From NCBI GenBank assembly GCA_002633005.1, contig NMRA01000158.1, forward strand, positions 686,433 to 713,396: a DNA stretch of 26,964 bases, given 5' to 3'. The stretch's first letter is position 1. Each line of letters begins with the position of its first letter. This document shows, in pieces, positions 21,701 through 26,964 of the stretch. The notes beneath the pieces are model-generated. The model searched no databases and was not told the DNA's origin. It saw nothing but the letters and a program-made list of their open reading frames with translations. The position numbers and the translations under genes were made by a program. The stretch is from Phoronis australis (Eukaryota; Phoronida; Phoronidae).

Positions 21701-24700
21701 AGATCAAATGACATATTACATGATCGGGAGGTTAGCAAAGACACAGGGTTCTAAAAGCAGATCCCAGAACCCAATAAGATATCTCATGAAAATGAAAATG
21801 GTATAACACTCACGCGGTGATTCATATCTGTCTGGAAGCTCACGGAGTAGTCTGTCCCTGACCACGTCGGACAATGCACCATAGATAACAACGGGGCGGA
21901 TGAAGTCACCTGAAGCAGAGATGGCCAATATGAACAAAAAAATTGTAAATATACCACTCATTAGCACAACTGCTTATTATACACTGGATAAGTTCTGTCA
22001 GTCAATGTGACTGACAGGACCTAGCTTATAATGAGTCAAGACTCGAATCTACAGGTCTACTGATGGGTTGAACTTTTAACCTGTTTACGACATCCTTATG
22101 ACGGATTCTGAGTTACTTCGGATGAAAAAGAGTGACCTCCACTAATTTTATGCTCAAAAAATGATTTCAATGAAATTGTCAGTCCTATAATTGATCAAGA
22201 GATGGCACTTTCCAATTTCACATTTTACTTAACATTGTGACACCAGGATCTGTTAGCATTGTCAGATGAAATAGAAATGTCAAGTTAACCTTAACCATGT
22301 ATGCATGGATGGGTTGGTAAAACAAAGGTCTGACTAAGCTACGCATAGGTTGTGTATGTACGCTTTGTTTTAACCACAATAATAATGATAAATGAACAGA
22401 TAGGTAATGAAAAATTTGAGGACATGAAAATGTACAATTCCTTATCACAACTTACAGGTTTTTAAGACGACTCGTTCATATGCTGAGAACTTTGTGGCTT
22501 GTTCAGCTGAAAAAAATAAATAAAACGGAGAATTTACACAGAGCTTCATTACGTACAGCAATATTTATCTTACAACACCTTGTGAGAGTGCAAACATCAC
22601 ACAAAATAGTGTTAGAATTGTTAAAAGAAATTAGGGAATTAATTATCACTATTAAATGCTACTAGATAAATACTAAGGAAACAAAGCAGTTATTTTTGAT
22701 AAATATTAACCTTTGCATTCATTAGTATCAGTAGAATACCATGAGGTCAATAAATAACATAGTGTAACCAACACCAAATACCAACTACCAACTCAGAATA
22801 CCCAAACATTAAGCCAACATTGCTACAGACCACCATATAAGACAACATGCAATTAAAACTAAGCCACTTAAACCTCATATAAAACACAAGCTAAAGTTAT
22901 GCGAGACCCTAGAAAAATGTCAAAATTTAACCAACTTCAAAACGTGATATCTAAGAAATAACTGATCAGATTCAAATGAAAAATCCAGATACTATGCTTC
23001 ATGTGTTCTCCAAAACGCTATCACAAATTGTAATCAAAAAGTTCCAGTTTTACACAAGAGCTATCAAAAATAAGACTAAGAGGAGATTTTTATAAATAAC
23101 TAAAAAGTTATTCACAATAAAAACTGTTTGCAGGGCCCTCGCTCAACTGAGGAGAAAAGAATCAGAGTCTTCCACAGGGCTTGGAATGACCAATGACAAA
23201 AAACGCGGAAACTTTTACAGCCCAAATCATGTGCGCTACCCAGCCTTGAAATGGTCGATGTGAACCTTTCCCCGACAAAAATCGGGAGGACTAAAAAAAA
23301 ACGTTACCACCATCACTAGCATGCGTCTGCGTCCTTTTAGCTCGTCCTTCCACTCCCAACCCACACATTTTTGGCTGCAGAGCCGTAGTATTTGTCGCCG
23401 CGGTTTACAATAACACGAGTCGCCATTGAAAATCCCACCACGCTTACCCAGATGCCCGGGCAATGTTGACAATTTACATTCCTCCGTAACATAAAGAGCA
23501 ACTTCCGCTTTTCGAGGTGAACGTCGTCTGCAACGCCGCAGTAAGAAAGGAATTTACTGCGGAAATTTTATATCAAATCCGATTTTTTTATGCGGAAATA
23601 TAATAAAATGCGCGGACAGAACATTTGAAAAAAGCGGAAATCCGCGTTTCTGCGGAAAATTCCAAGCCCTGCTTCCAGATAGTATGTTTTATACACTATT
23701 CTCCAAAGGGACTGCTGGGAATTGGTATTTAAATGTCCCGTTTTTGCACAAGGAGCTACCAAGTATAGGACTTGAAGGATATTCCCCCACCTGAGGGGAA
23801 AGGTGCCTATGCTTTCTGAGGGGGTTATTCAGTGGAGAGGATAATTCCTGCACCGTCACCTACAATTTCACCCTCCAATTACCATCCCACAACGACAATG
23901 TTTCAAGCAGCCAAGACTAACACTTTGTAGAAACGATTCTAAACTTGAGGGTGATTCTCTAATCATTGGAAGGTAATTCTTGGGGCTGATGAGGGTAATT
24001 TTGCATGACTTTTAAACTTTTTTCATTTGGGAATAGGCTGATATTTGCACCCAAAATCAAGGTATTAAAAGCATTTCTGTCATTTCATCTGGAATATTTA
24101 CATCAAAAACAATTTGGTCATTTCATTAATACCATCGTTGGGCAATGAAAGAATCTGTATTGTTGCCTTAATTTTACTACAAAGTCATGGTCACAGAACT
24201 CATTTTATGGCAGATTCATATCACCGTCGTCAAAATTCGATAGGGTATCCACTTTCACAAAGTACATATTTTACTAAAAGCACACACATTGTCAATACGG
24301 TCTCGCATTACCTTATGACAGATTACAATTTATTACGTTACATGCCAGACATTTGCAAAATAATAACTCCCATCATAAAATCTATACTTTTAAAAACATA
24401 TTCAGCAGTTTACTCCAATAACGTTTGGTTAAAGCTACACCTCCAGAGCCTAGAGTAGACAGGGGAGATAACAACAGAGACCAGGTCACCACACACTAGT
24501 TACAGTTCTACTTTGGCCCCGCTGCACCTGCCTCAGGTAATTTTTGATGTCAAAAACACCAACCTTAGAATCAGACCACTTAACCACAATGCAATAGGTC
24601 TAGACCCCTTTCTACCATTAACTATAAGTAAATTTCTAGGCTCATGACAAATTGGTAATCTTAATACGAAAATTGACAAAGTGTCAATTTGCTATTTCTT

Positions 24701-26857
24701 AATACAGAACTCAGCAAATAGGCAGAATTAAGTTATTCTTCTATGCCCCGAAAAGCCATATGGTTGTTCAAGGATATCAAAACATAGGATTTATACACAC
24801 ATTTTATTGACGATTACAACTTCAAAGAAAGATAAGAAAGGATTAATACCCTTCTAAGGAAAGGTGTGTTTGACATCAAAAACAGAGCACTTCAGGCCTT
24901 TAAGTAACATGAAGGTATCATGAATTTGATAGCTTTACTTCAAATATGCCATTTTTGACAACAAAATACGGAAGGAATAGTATAATTTGTACTAAATTAT
25001 GTTAATTCATTCGTGAAACGTAACCAGGGTCTGTGGTTAGTAAACCTGACAGGTATGTATCCACAGATGAGAGCTGGATTACAGAACACCTATGTAGAGA
25101 CAGAGCTAAAGAGACTTCAAGCTAGAATAAGTTGTCATGTAATATACCTTCAAAACCCAGAGCTGTAAAAACAAGTGACCAAGTGCCAGACTATGAACAC
25201 ATGACACACACACCCACACACAGCACAGGCAACTTACATTAAAAAATCATATATCTCAACACTAATTTCTCACGACAGATTCTCTTTAGCAATTTCTTTT
25301 AACTTGGTCATTTTGTATACTTCCACAGAAATATCACACAACAAAATGACAGCACAAATTCATTAACATGCTACAGCAAATGAACTCCTCTGTTCACAGA
25401 ATCTTTCACAAGTAAACAGTTGCCGTAGCGACAACTTACAGAATATTACATCTTCCCAGTGGTCCTTGCCCAGGGATTTGGCACGTCTGTTGTTCTTTCT
25501 CTTGAAGAAGTTGCGACCGAGAGTTGACTTAGACGGCGTCGCATTCTCCTTCTCCTGAGCCGTTTGTTTGGCTGCTGACGCCAATTGTTCAGCTCTGGAA
25601 ATAACAAGACGATACGACAGCAATCAAATAGTTGCTAGGACTCATTTGTTGTTGATGCCCCACCCCATGTCTTGTTGGCGAATTGTGTTGTAAGTAATTC
25701 CAAACTGATTCACTTATTCCAAGGGGAAACTGTCCCAAATTAGTACTTTCTCACGATTGCACAAAATTAGCCCTGGGCAAAACTCCACTTGAACAACAAT
25801 CCACATAAATGTATGAAGGAACACAACATAACAAAGCATCAGCATTTTACCATTGCTAAAAATTGTCAACCAGTACCACATGCCACCTAGTGGCCATCAC
25901 ATGAGAACGATTAGACAGGGTTTACTATGATTAGAAAAGGGTGACTATTTTATCACAAGTTTAAGAACATTGTATTGGCAATCATATGAGAATGATTAAA
26001 CAAGGATGTCAGTGAACATGACAAGTTTAAAAACATTGTATGACCGAAATGTCAAAGTTTCAATTATTAATCCATTTCAGTTTGGGGTTCGCACGTTCGG
26101 ATACAGCAGCACCTCACCTAGTTTTATTGGGTATCACACCGCGTGTTGTGCCTTCGTTATTTCGGCCGATGCTGACCACCTGCCAGGCGCCCACCACACC
26201 CCCACTCAGCGTGTCTTGGACGTGAAACAGGTCTCCCGTGTGAAAACTAAGGTGACCGTTCTCCACTTGCGTGTAGTCAAAATGGGTTCGGATGTGGAAG
26301 GAGTCTCCAGGCTTTCTGGATGCTGTTAATCTCTCAAATTCTGAAGTCAACAGAGAAATGACATAAATCATCTTTTGAATGTACATTAAGTACATAATAA
26401 TCAAACAAACCATATAGTCTAACAGACATCTGCCAAGAACAGTGAGTTGACAACTAATCTCTATGCAGAATGTTTACGACAAAACAATCCTATGATCATT
26501 GGAAGTGTAAATTAAGGGTGAATAAAATACTTAACAGCTTTGAAACGCCTTTCTGTCAAAACTGTTTTCAAGCACATCTTATACTAAAAAAACGAAGCAA
26601 AAATTCGAAACTGACGACAATTACCACATTTTAAAATAATATCACAAACAAAACAATAATGCAAGATGAGGTAATAGCACCGCTTTAGCAATTCTGAGGA
26701 TTGCAATTGCCAAGAACCGACAGCTCTGTGAGGCTCAGCCTGGCGTAGTCCTACCTTCCTTCCTATATTGCACATCCAGGTTGACTTCATCCTCCAGATT
26801 CAACAGTAGCACGACAGCTTCCTCTCTGGTTAGTCCAGCAGTGTCTGTACCATTCAC
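3661..26857 (-). CDS. TJP1: ZO-1-type tight junction MAGUK scaffold (3' two thirds of gene, 22 exons)
   Basis: Junction scaffold of the zonula occludens family, which in animals links junction membrane proteins to actin beneath the plasma membrane. Joined exons: 26755-26857, 26118-26340, 25440-25594, 22456-22506, 21814-21909, 21210-21286, 20461-20671, 19806-19906, 19186-19422, 18533-18556, 17551-17623, 16945-17115, 15098-15267, 14239-14456, 13128-13280, 11842-12339, 10743-10838, 8528-8650, 8236-8333, 6952-7062, 4721-4864, 3661-3764. They total 3237 nt (1078 codons plus TAA) with consistent phases and GT-AG borders. Domains in window residues: PDZ3 end 1-32, SH3 about 45-108, basic U5 about 109-165, GuK-like about 166-335, low-complexity tail 340-930, ZU5 about 935-1078. 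Recognition rests on remembered human ZO-1 motifs such as [28 protein letters not shown] and [18 protein letters not shown] single ZO gene typical of invertebrates is likely, so assignment to TJP1 rather than TJP2/3 rests mainly on ZU5. The 5' part is missing. Confidence 0.95.
4105..4134. repeat. Hexanucleotide microsatellite (AATAAC)n
   Basis: About five tandem copies of a CAATAA hexamer within the last intron of the ZO gene (3765-4720). Confidence 0.85.
4425..4580 (-). repeat. Diverged second copy of the SINE-like family
   Basis: Shares ordered blocks with 405-500 (GCAGG, TACACGT, ACCAGACATG, AGGCC, ACTGATCA) in the same orientation. The tRNA-like head is not recognisable here. It lies in the intron between the last two coding exons. 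Confidence 0.45.
4721..4864 (-). CDS. TJP1: ZO exon u: ZU5 domain second half
   Basis: Encodes [20 protein letters not shown], then [20 protein letters not shown] and KSSDSPT. The [14 protein letters not shown] and [11 protein letters not shown] stretches are diagnostic of the ZO-1 C-terminus. It is 144 nt, phase 1 at both ends, acceptor cttgcag, donor gtaagc. Open sequence left of 4721 is intron. Confidence 0.97.
5109..5800. repeat. Tandem array of a ~265-bp unit, with one internally deleted copy
   Basis: Two full units (about 5219-5515 and 5527-5790) share long near-identical blocks, for example the AATAGATGGCGCAACAT box offset by 265 bp, and the CATAACCAAAA and GCGCAAAATGGAAAATAT boxes. 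A third copy at 5109-5218 keeps only the two ends of the unit, joined at AATAAAGAA/TGAAAGCCCG. It lies in the intron between the two central ZU5 exons. No superfamily can be assigned. Confidence 0.75.
5970..6155. repeat. 52-bp perfect inverted repeat with 82-bp loop, ending at an N
   Basis: Arms 5970-6021 and 6104-6155 are perfect reverse complements, including AGAATTCCCCCAGAGTGCTA. The loop carries another AGAGTGCTAACA copy near 6075. The right arm ends at the only ambiguous base (6156). It could be a fold-back element or a sequencing/assembly artefact. Confidence 0.85.
6234..6258. repeat. 11-bp arm perfect hairpin (ACTTGGCGGAA)
   Basis: ACTTGGCGGAA, a 3-nt spacer, then TTCCGCCAAGT. The same ACTTGGCGGAATT string also occurs near 5079 in the same intron, so it is probably a terminus of a repeat family. 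It follows a poly(A) run at 6200-6214. Confidence 0.6.
6431..6853. mobile_element. 423-bp non-autonomous DNA transposon, PIF/Harbinger-like
   Basis: The left end AGTCCCGTTTAGAC and the reverse-complemented right end AGTGCCGTTTATAC form imperfect terminal inverted repeats, with further matching blocks inside (TGACACGG, GCAAATTGAC). The flanks are TTA at 6428-6430 and 6854-6856, a 3-bp TWA-type target duplication as used by PIF/Harbinger elements. No transposase is encoded. It is inserted in the intron between two ZU5 exons. Confidence 0.65.
6952..7062 (-). CDS. TJP1: ZO exon t: ZU5 domain core
   Basis: Encodes [20 protein letters not shown], then [16 protein letters not shown]. This is nearly identical to human ZO-1 (VSIIIPQGAIPEGVEQEIYF). 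The GAIPEG motif is the signature of ZU5 domains, also found in UNC5 receptors and ankyrins; in ZO-1 this domain has been linked to CDC42 effector binding. It is 111 nt, phase 1 at both ends, acceptor ttttgcag, donor gtaagc. Confidence 0.97.
7282..7890. repeat. Interspersed repeat copy 1, interrupted by a MITE
   Basis: Similar to 10308-10637 in order: GTAAAATTTAGCAAAAAA, CACAAAACAATG, TTTTGT then ACATAAATGTTCAAGA, CGAAAA, AAAATTGGACA, and ACGTAACCTTAA/ACATAACCTTAA. The 284-bp MITE 7375-7658 splits it. No coding potential is visible. Confidence 0.65.
7375..7658. mobile_element. 284-bp palindromic MITE with 4-bp target duplication
   Basis: The terminal inverted repeats begin AACAGCTTATTATTT and run 82 bp without mismatch, then on to 99 bp with one mismatch. 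The flanks are TCCA at 7371-7374 and 7659-7662, a 4-bp target duplication. The centre holds two 51-bp tandem units (7459-7509, 7510-7560) differing at one base, each with the palindrome CTATATTAATATAG and a GC-rich GGCCCCGC/GCGGGGCC hairpin. Both strands are open across the centre, which follows from the palindromy and is not a sign of a gene. Confidence 0.88.
7938..8115. repeat. Degenerate tandem repeat (~53 bp, about 3.5 copies)
   Basis: Repeated blocks of the form AAATCAG-(8 nt)-TTTACT-(5 nt)-ACTTGAGAG recur near 7947, 8000 and 8050, with a weaker copy near 8095. It lies in the intron just left of exon s. Confidence 0.55.
8236..8333 (-). CDS. TJP1: ZO exon s: entry to ZU5 domain
   Basis: Encodes [20 protein letters not shown], then [12 protein letters not shown]. 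This closely matches the ZO-1 segment DGHTVVATARGIFNSNGGVL at the start of ZU5. The acceptor is attccag right of 8333; upstream AGs (cctcag, ccttag) give the wrong phase with exon r. The donor is gtcagt. Phase 2 in, phase 1 out. Confidence 0.9.
8428..8531. repeat. TJP1: Tandem duplication spanning the exon r donor site
   Basis: Unit 1 is 8428-8480 (53 bp) and unit 2 is 8481-8531 (51 bp), near-identical apart from a 2-bp deletion and a substitution. Each carries, on the minus strand, an ACAG/GTAAGC 5' splice site. The exon-proximal site (exon end 8528) keeps the ZU5 frame. Confidence 0.85.
8528..8650 (-). CDS. TJP1: ZO exon r: Pro-rich/FESYKK exon with duplicated donor
   Basis: A 123-nt exon encoding [20 protein letters not shown], then [20 protein letters not shown]. 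Acceptor ttttacag, donor gtaagc, phase 2 at both ends. A run of seven C near its start is a likely place for sequencing error, although the frame fits as read. The donor lies in a 51-53 bp tandem duplication (8428-8531); use of the second donor at 8477 would read AGG TAA and stop translation before ZU5. Confidence 0.87.
9177..9305. repeat. Diverged tandem duplication (~68 bp unit)
   Basis: GCAAAATGAGATTTAATGA occurs at 9181 and 9250, each followed by AGGCAGATG and a T-rich CTTTTCC/TTTTTCCC tail. Intronic. Confidence 0.65.
9641..10305. repeat. 19-bp minisatellite, 35 copies
   Basis: Unit GTGACCTCAATAGGGCCAA. Positions 9641-10153 appear to hold 27 identical units, followed by one GTGACATCAATAGGGCCAA, six GTGACATCAATGGGGCCAA and one GTGACATCAATAAGGCCAA, ending in a broken GTGATCATG. 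The total is exactly 35 x 19 bp. It lies in the intron between exons q and r. 19 bp is not a multiple of 3 and no frame is supported as coding. Confidence 0.97.
10308..10637. repeat. Interspersed repeat copy 2, uninterrupted
   Basis: Matches 7282-7890 without the MITE; the junction reads TTTTGTGACATAAATGTTCAAG where copy 1 has the insertion. It abuts the end of the 19-bp minisatellite. Confidence 0.65.
10743..10838 (-). CDS. TJP1: ZO exon q: tail exon with FESYKK motif
   Basis: A 96-nt exon encoding [20 protein letters not shown], then [11 protein letters not shown]. Acceptor gcatgcag, donor gtagaa, phase 2 at both ends. It shares FESYKK with the next exon at the same relative place and may be a duplicate. 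In ZO-1 the nearest counterpart is the RPFERKFESPKFNH area before the ZU5 domain. Confidence 0.87.
11842..12339 (-). CDS. TJP1: ZO exon p: large Tyr/Pro/Arg/Gln-rich tail exon
   Basis: The largest exon (498 nt, 165 full codons), phase 2 at both ends. It opens [20 protein letters not shown] and is full of Yxxx[23 protein letters not shown] and [12 protein letters not shown] type runs. It ends with [20 protein letters not shown] and [10 protein letters not shown]. This composition parallels the Tyr/Pro/Arg-rich, disordered ZO-1 tail; exact alignment is not possible by eye. Acceptor ctgtttcag, donor gtaagt. Confidence 0.93.
13128..13280 (-). CDS. TJP1: ZO exon o: proline-rich tail exon with duplicated acceptor
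   Basis: Encodes [20 protein letters not shown], then a Ser/Pro stretch ending [16 protein letters not shown] is a plausible SH3 ligand (inference). Acceptor ttag immediately right of 13280; donor gttggt. A 45-bp tandem duplication (13261-13350) provides a second identical acceptor whose exon start would be 13325; using it keeps the frame open and adds 15 codons. Phase 2 at both ends. The shorter form is annotated here as the default. Confidence 0.88.
13261..13350. repeat. TJP1: 45-bp tandem duplication spanning the exon o acceptor
   Basis: Units 13261-13305 and 13306-13350 differ at two positions. On the minus strand each contains a T-rich tract, TTAG acceptor and the first codons of exon o (VDVSST). 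45 bp is a multiple of 3 and the extended frame has no stop. Confidence 0.9.
13495..13625. repeat. Diverged tandem duplication (~65 bp unit)
   Basis: TTTCTTTTTTTACAAAGTTCA and TTTCTTTTTTTACGAAGTTC, each followed by an A-rich GATA-type stretch, TGGTGTG and TCAATGCC or GTAATGCC. In the intron 13326-14238, which otherwise shows nothing I recognise. Confidence 0.55.
14239..14456 (-). CDS. TJP1: ZO exon n: charged tail with conserved KPPEVAPKP motif
   Basis: Encodes [20 protein letters not shown] onward, with a basic helix ([16 protein letters not shown]) and a C-terminal [13 protein letters not shown]. That last motif matches the FKPPEVASKP stretch of vertebrate ZO-1, a conserved landmark in an otherwise diverged tail. 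It is 218 nt; acceptor cttatag, donor gtatat. It leaves in phase 2 and starts the run of phase-2 exons. Confidence 0.92.
15098..15267 (-). CDS. TJP1: ZO exon m: His/Gly-rich tail segment
   Basis: Encodes [20 protein letters not shown], then [20 protein letters not shown] and a Pro/Gln-rich end ([13 protein letters not shown]). Acceptor cttctttag, donor gtaagc. Phase 1 in, phase 0 out. No domain is recognised; it is placed in the gene by exon phase and strand. The intron to its right (15268-16944) contains a TGTAT-rich repeat and a short inverted-repeat element. Confidence 0.88.
15545..15795. repeat. TGTAT-rich degenerate satellite
   Basis: About 250 bp of imperfect TGTATTGTAT / TATTATTTTG pentamer- and decamer-like repeats. 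The open frame across it (all Tyr, Ile, Leu, Cys) is a product of the repeat and not a gene. Confidence 0.9.
15918..16186. mobile_element. 269-bp inverted-repeat MITE
   Basis: Ends ATTGTTAGATAACTT and its complement continue as about 75-bp imperfect inverted repeats (TCTGCATTT, TCGTATTGTC, AAAAATACTC, CATCTGTGCA). The centre has an exact 8-bp hairpin TATCGTTA/TAACGATA. No target duplication is certain; superfamily unassigned. Confidence 0.75.
16945..17115 (-). CDS. TJP1: ZO exon l: Tyr/Ser-rich tail segment
   Basis: Encodes [20 protein letters not shown], then [20 protein letters not shown] and a stretch ending GGDYSDPK. It is low-complexity and rich in Tyr, Ser, Asp and Arg, as is the corresponding ZO-1 region, and is presumably disordered. 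It is 171 nt, phase 1 at both ends, acceptor acgtag, donor gtaagt. The upstream part of the open frame to 16655 is intron read-through and is not coding. Confidence 0.88.
17551..17623 (-). CDS. TJP1: ZO exon k: tail segment (ELSSAIES...)
   Basis: A 73-nt exon encoding [20 protein letters not shown] then SHSY and a split Gly/Asp codon. Acceptor tatttcag, donor gtatgt. It is charged and Tyr-rich like the rest of the ZO tail. The phase (0 in, 1 out) joins correctly to exons j and l. No domain is recognised. Confidence 0.86.
17755..17790 (-). ncRNA. Degenerate hammerhead-ribozyme-like core (probable Penelope-like element remnant)
   Basis: The minus strand contains CCTGATGA, a short TGT...ACA stem-like segment, then CGAAACGTTG and AAC. 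This is the order of conserved hammerhead boxes (CUGAUGA, stem II, GAAA, stem III), which are known in Penelope-like retroelements. Base pairing next to CUGAUGA is imperfect and no proper NUH cleavage site or stem I is visible, so it is probably inactive. Confidence 0.3.
18533..18556 (-). CDS. TJP1: ZO exon j: 24-nt microexon
   Basis: A 24-nt candidate microexon encoding PVYHDRRQ. It has a strong acceptor (T-rich tract, ctgtcag) and a gtaaaa donor, and phase 0 at both ends, matching exon i (ends phase 0) and exon k (starts phase 0). It can therefore be included or skipped without shifting the frame. Support is from splice signals, phase and an open frame only; the residues are too few for homology. 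Introns on both sides (17624-18532, 18557-19185) otherwise hold repeats. Confidence 0.7.
18690..18882 (-). mobile_element. tRNA-derived SINE
   Basis: On the minus strand it begins near 18880 with an A-box-like TGGCCTAGTGATTAG and a B-box GGTTCAAACCC about 36 bp later, then a body of about 130 bp. The ends of the tRNA-like part do not pair as an acceptor stem, so it is not a tRNA gene. The tail contains a TGAAGATGACAGG...CTGAAACATG segment. Located between the microexon and exon i. Confidence 0.65.
19186..19422 (-). CDS. TJP1: ZO exon i: post-GuK acidic and Ser/Pro region
   Basis: A 79-codon exon, phase 0 on both sides, starting [34 protein letters not shown] resembles the DRLSYLSAPGSEY segment after the ZO-1 GuK domain. 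It continues through [12 protein letters not shown], a basic RxxSDPS-like stretch ([11 protein letters not shown], a possible basophilic kinase or 14-3-3 type site; inference), and [11 protein letters not shown], which contains a PPxY motif able to bind WW domains. The exon is frame-neutral if skipped. Confidence 0.92.
19806..19906 (-). CDS. TJP1: ZO exon h: end of GuK domain
   Basis: Encodes [20 protein letters not shown] then [13 protein letters not shown]. The GWY..LK helix closes the GuK fold, and the QQ...W motif matches the segment (QQQQNQLVWVSEGK) that in ZO-1 precedes the U6 region, which regulates ligand binding. The acceptor follows a clean pyrimidine tract (tctctctttcag); the donor is gtgggt. 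It leaves in phase 0. Confidence 0.93.
20158..20225. repeat. Perfect 34-bp tandem duplication
   Basis: Two identical adjacent units (20158-20191, 20192-20225) beginning TAGTAGAGCAAATCAGCC. Intronic, between exons g and h. Confidence 0.95.
20461..20671 (-). CDS. TJP1: ZO exon g: GuK domain core
   Basis: Encodes [20 protein letters not shown], then [20 protein letters not shown] and onward to a helix-rich stretch ending [22 protein letters not shown] and YPIVV are hallmark ZO GuK motifs. The [21 protein letters not shown] helix matches human KSARKLYERSHKLRKNNHHLF in spacing. It is 211 nt, phase 0 to phase 1, acceptor ttacag, donor gtaggc. Confidence 0.95.
21210..21286 (-). CDS. TJP1: ZO exon f: GuK domain middle
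   Basis: Encodes [20 protein letters not shown] then EIIDR. The SGIIRL motif and following helix match ZO GuK (human SSGIIRLHTIKQIIDQ). Compared with human ZO-1 the loop before SGIIRL is a few residues shorter. Acceptor attacag, donor gtaggt. It enters in phase 1 and leaves in phase 0. Confidence 0.93.
21406..21656. mobile_element. hAT-like MITE, diverged short copy (~251 bp)
   Basis: Left end AGGGCTTGAAATGACCAATG and right end AAATTCCAAGCCCTG are complementary at the termini and match the ends of 23175-23671. The interior is a run of GAGGAAA-type motifs. The first base (T for C) and the flanks are decayed. Confidence 0.65.
21814..21909 (-). CDS. TJP1: ZO exon e: GuK domain N-terminal strand
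   Basis: Encodes [20 protein letters not shown] followed by [11 protein letters not shown]. This is the position of the P-loop in true guanylate kinases, but the sequence is [10 protein letters not shown] instead of GxxGxGKS, so no ATP binding or catalysis is expected, as in other ZO proteins. The exon is 96 nt with phase 1 at both ends, acceptor cttcag and donor gtgagt. The introns on either side (21910-22455; 21287-21813, which holds a small hAT-like element) contain no other exon I can see. Confidence 0.94.
22456..22506 (-). CDS. TJP1: ZO exon d: start of GuK region (51-nt exon)
   Basis: A short 51-nt exon encoding [16 protein letters not shown]. It aligns with the ZO segment KFPAYERVVLREAG that opens the GuK domain. 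Too short for simple ORF detection, it is defined by a strong acceptor (long T-rich tract then cag) and a gtaagt donor, and by phase 1 on both sides matching the neighbouring exons. The Gly that normally precedes the first GuK strand is a Cys here, split across the junction. Confidence 0.9.
22507..25439. other. TJP1: Largest intron of the ZO gene
   Basis: A 2.9-kb intron separating the U5 hinge from the first GuK exon. Apart from the hAT-like element (23175-23671) I see no exon, RNA gene or long open frame with recognisable homology. Open frames such as 24114-24458 have no protein-like features I recognise. Confidence 0.6.
23175..23671. mobile_element. hAT-like non-autonomous transposon (497 bp)
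   Basis: The terminal inverted repeat CAGGGCTTGGAAT is perfect at both ends, and CAGGG ends are typical of hAT elements. The flanks are CTTCCA at 23169-23174 and 23672-23677, a 6-bp duplication (hAT elements usually make 8 bp). The interior is more GC-rich with repeated GCGGAAA motifs and a 78-codon open frame on the minus strand that I do not recognise. Confidence 0.75.
25440..25594 (-). CDS. TJP1: ZO exon c: SH3-GuK hinge with basic U5 motif
   Basis: Starts [19 protein letters not shown] and contains a dense basic run, [15 protein letters not shown], followed by acidic DHWEDVIF. This matches the U5 hinge of ZO proteins (human equivalent rich in RSSKRNLRKS), which in the family modulates SH3-GuK folding and partner binding. 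The exon is 155 nt, enters in phase 2 and leaves in phase 1. The donor gtaagt follows a split Ser codon. The flanking intron 25595-26117 has nothing notable. Confidence 0.94.
26118..26340 (-). CDS. TJP1: ZO exon b: SH3 domain
   Basis: Encodes about 74 residues from [20 protein letters not shown] to GVIPNKTR. The IRTHFDY strand, [23 protein letters not shown] and RGVIPNK follow the ZO SH3 pattern, including the GxIPNK ending that leads into the RAEQLAS hinge. MAGUK SH3 domains mainly pack against the GuK domain rather than bind classic PxxP ligands. The acceptor is ttcag and the donor gtgagg. The 414-bp intron to its right (26341-26754) shows nothing notable. Confidence 0.95.
26755..26857 (-). 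CDS. TJP1: ZO exon a: C-terminal half of PDZ3
   Basis: Begins [20 protein letters not shown], matching the ZO PDZ3 segment in which an N-D/G turn is followed by helix alpha-B with the REEAV motif. It ends in a basic YRKE stretch before the SH3 linker. The acceptor is CAG at 26858-26860 and the donor gtag follows 26755, leaving one base of a split codon (phase 1). Upstream exons (PDZ1, PDZ2, PDZ3 start) are outside the window; 26858-26964 is intron with nothing else recognisable. Confidence 0.9.
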
Positions 26858-26964
26858 CTGGGTTAGACACATAGAAAGGGTGACAGGCTGACACAAACCC
26901 AAATTTCTGGGTCAATGATGAAGGATCTTGAATGGAAGAGCAGCGAGGTCTACACTACACACTT

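Noticed and set aside
24114-24458. 114-residue plus-strand open frame in the largest intron
   Set aside because: No recognised domain, AT-driven composition and no splice partners seen; most likely chance.
1-26964. Defence islands, CRISPR arrays, prophage or other bacterial systems
   Set aside because: The sequence is a spliced animal gene region; the only regular repeat array is the 19-bp minisatellite, which has no spacers.

Overview
This is a draft eukaryotic nuclear sequence from an animal. It is AT-rich (exons are visibly more GC-rich) and has one N at 6156. It carries one multi-exon gene with GT-AG introns, embedded in short inverted-repeat transposons, SINE-like fragments and tandem repeats. 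The protein is close to vertebrate ZO-1 and has no vertebrate-specific neighbours, so I infer a marine invertebrate, perhaps a deuterostome such as an echinoderm, hemichordate or amphioxus. The species cannot be named from sequence alone.

The only protein gene I can support lies on the minus strand. It encodes the C-terminal two thirds of a zonula occludens (ZO-1/TJP-type) MAGUK scaffold. I reconstructed 22 coding exons between 26857 and 3661; every exon junction keeps the reading phase, giving 1078 codons and a TAA stop. In order they encode the end of PDZ3, SH3, the basic U5 hinge, a guanylate-kinase-like (GuK) domain, a long Tyr/Pro/Arg/Ser-rich tail with proline motifs, and a C-terminal ZU5 domain. 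The first two PDZ domains, the start codon and the promoter lie beyond the right edge.

Region by region: 19.8-26.9 kb holds the PDZ3-SH3-GuK core; its largest intron (22507-25439) contains a hAT-like element. 10.7-19.4 kb holds the disordered tail, including a 24-nt microexon and a run of frame-preserving exons. 8.2-10.7 kb holds a 35-copy 19-bp minisatellite and an exon whose 5' splice site is duplicated. 3.7-8.2 kb holds the ZU5 exons separated by introns rich in inverted-repeat elements. 1-3.66 kb is 3' UTR and downstream sequence with no recognisable gene.

The most useful second-look items are: two tandem duplications that copy splice sites of this gene (one adds 15 codons in frame, the other would place a stop before ZU5); a 284-bp near-perfect palindromic MITE with a paralogous empty site in the same window; the minisatellite built around a TGACCT motif; and a 52-bp perfect inverted repeat that ends at the N and may be an assembly artefact. 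I found no operon, CRISPR array, defence system or other new system here.
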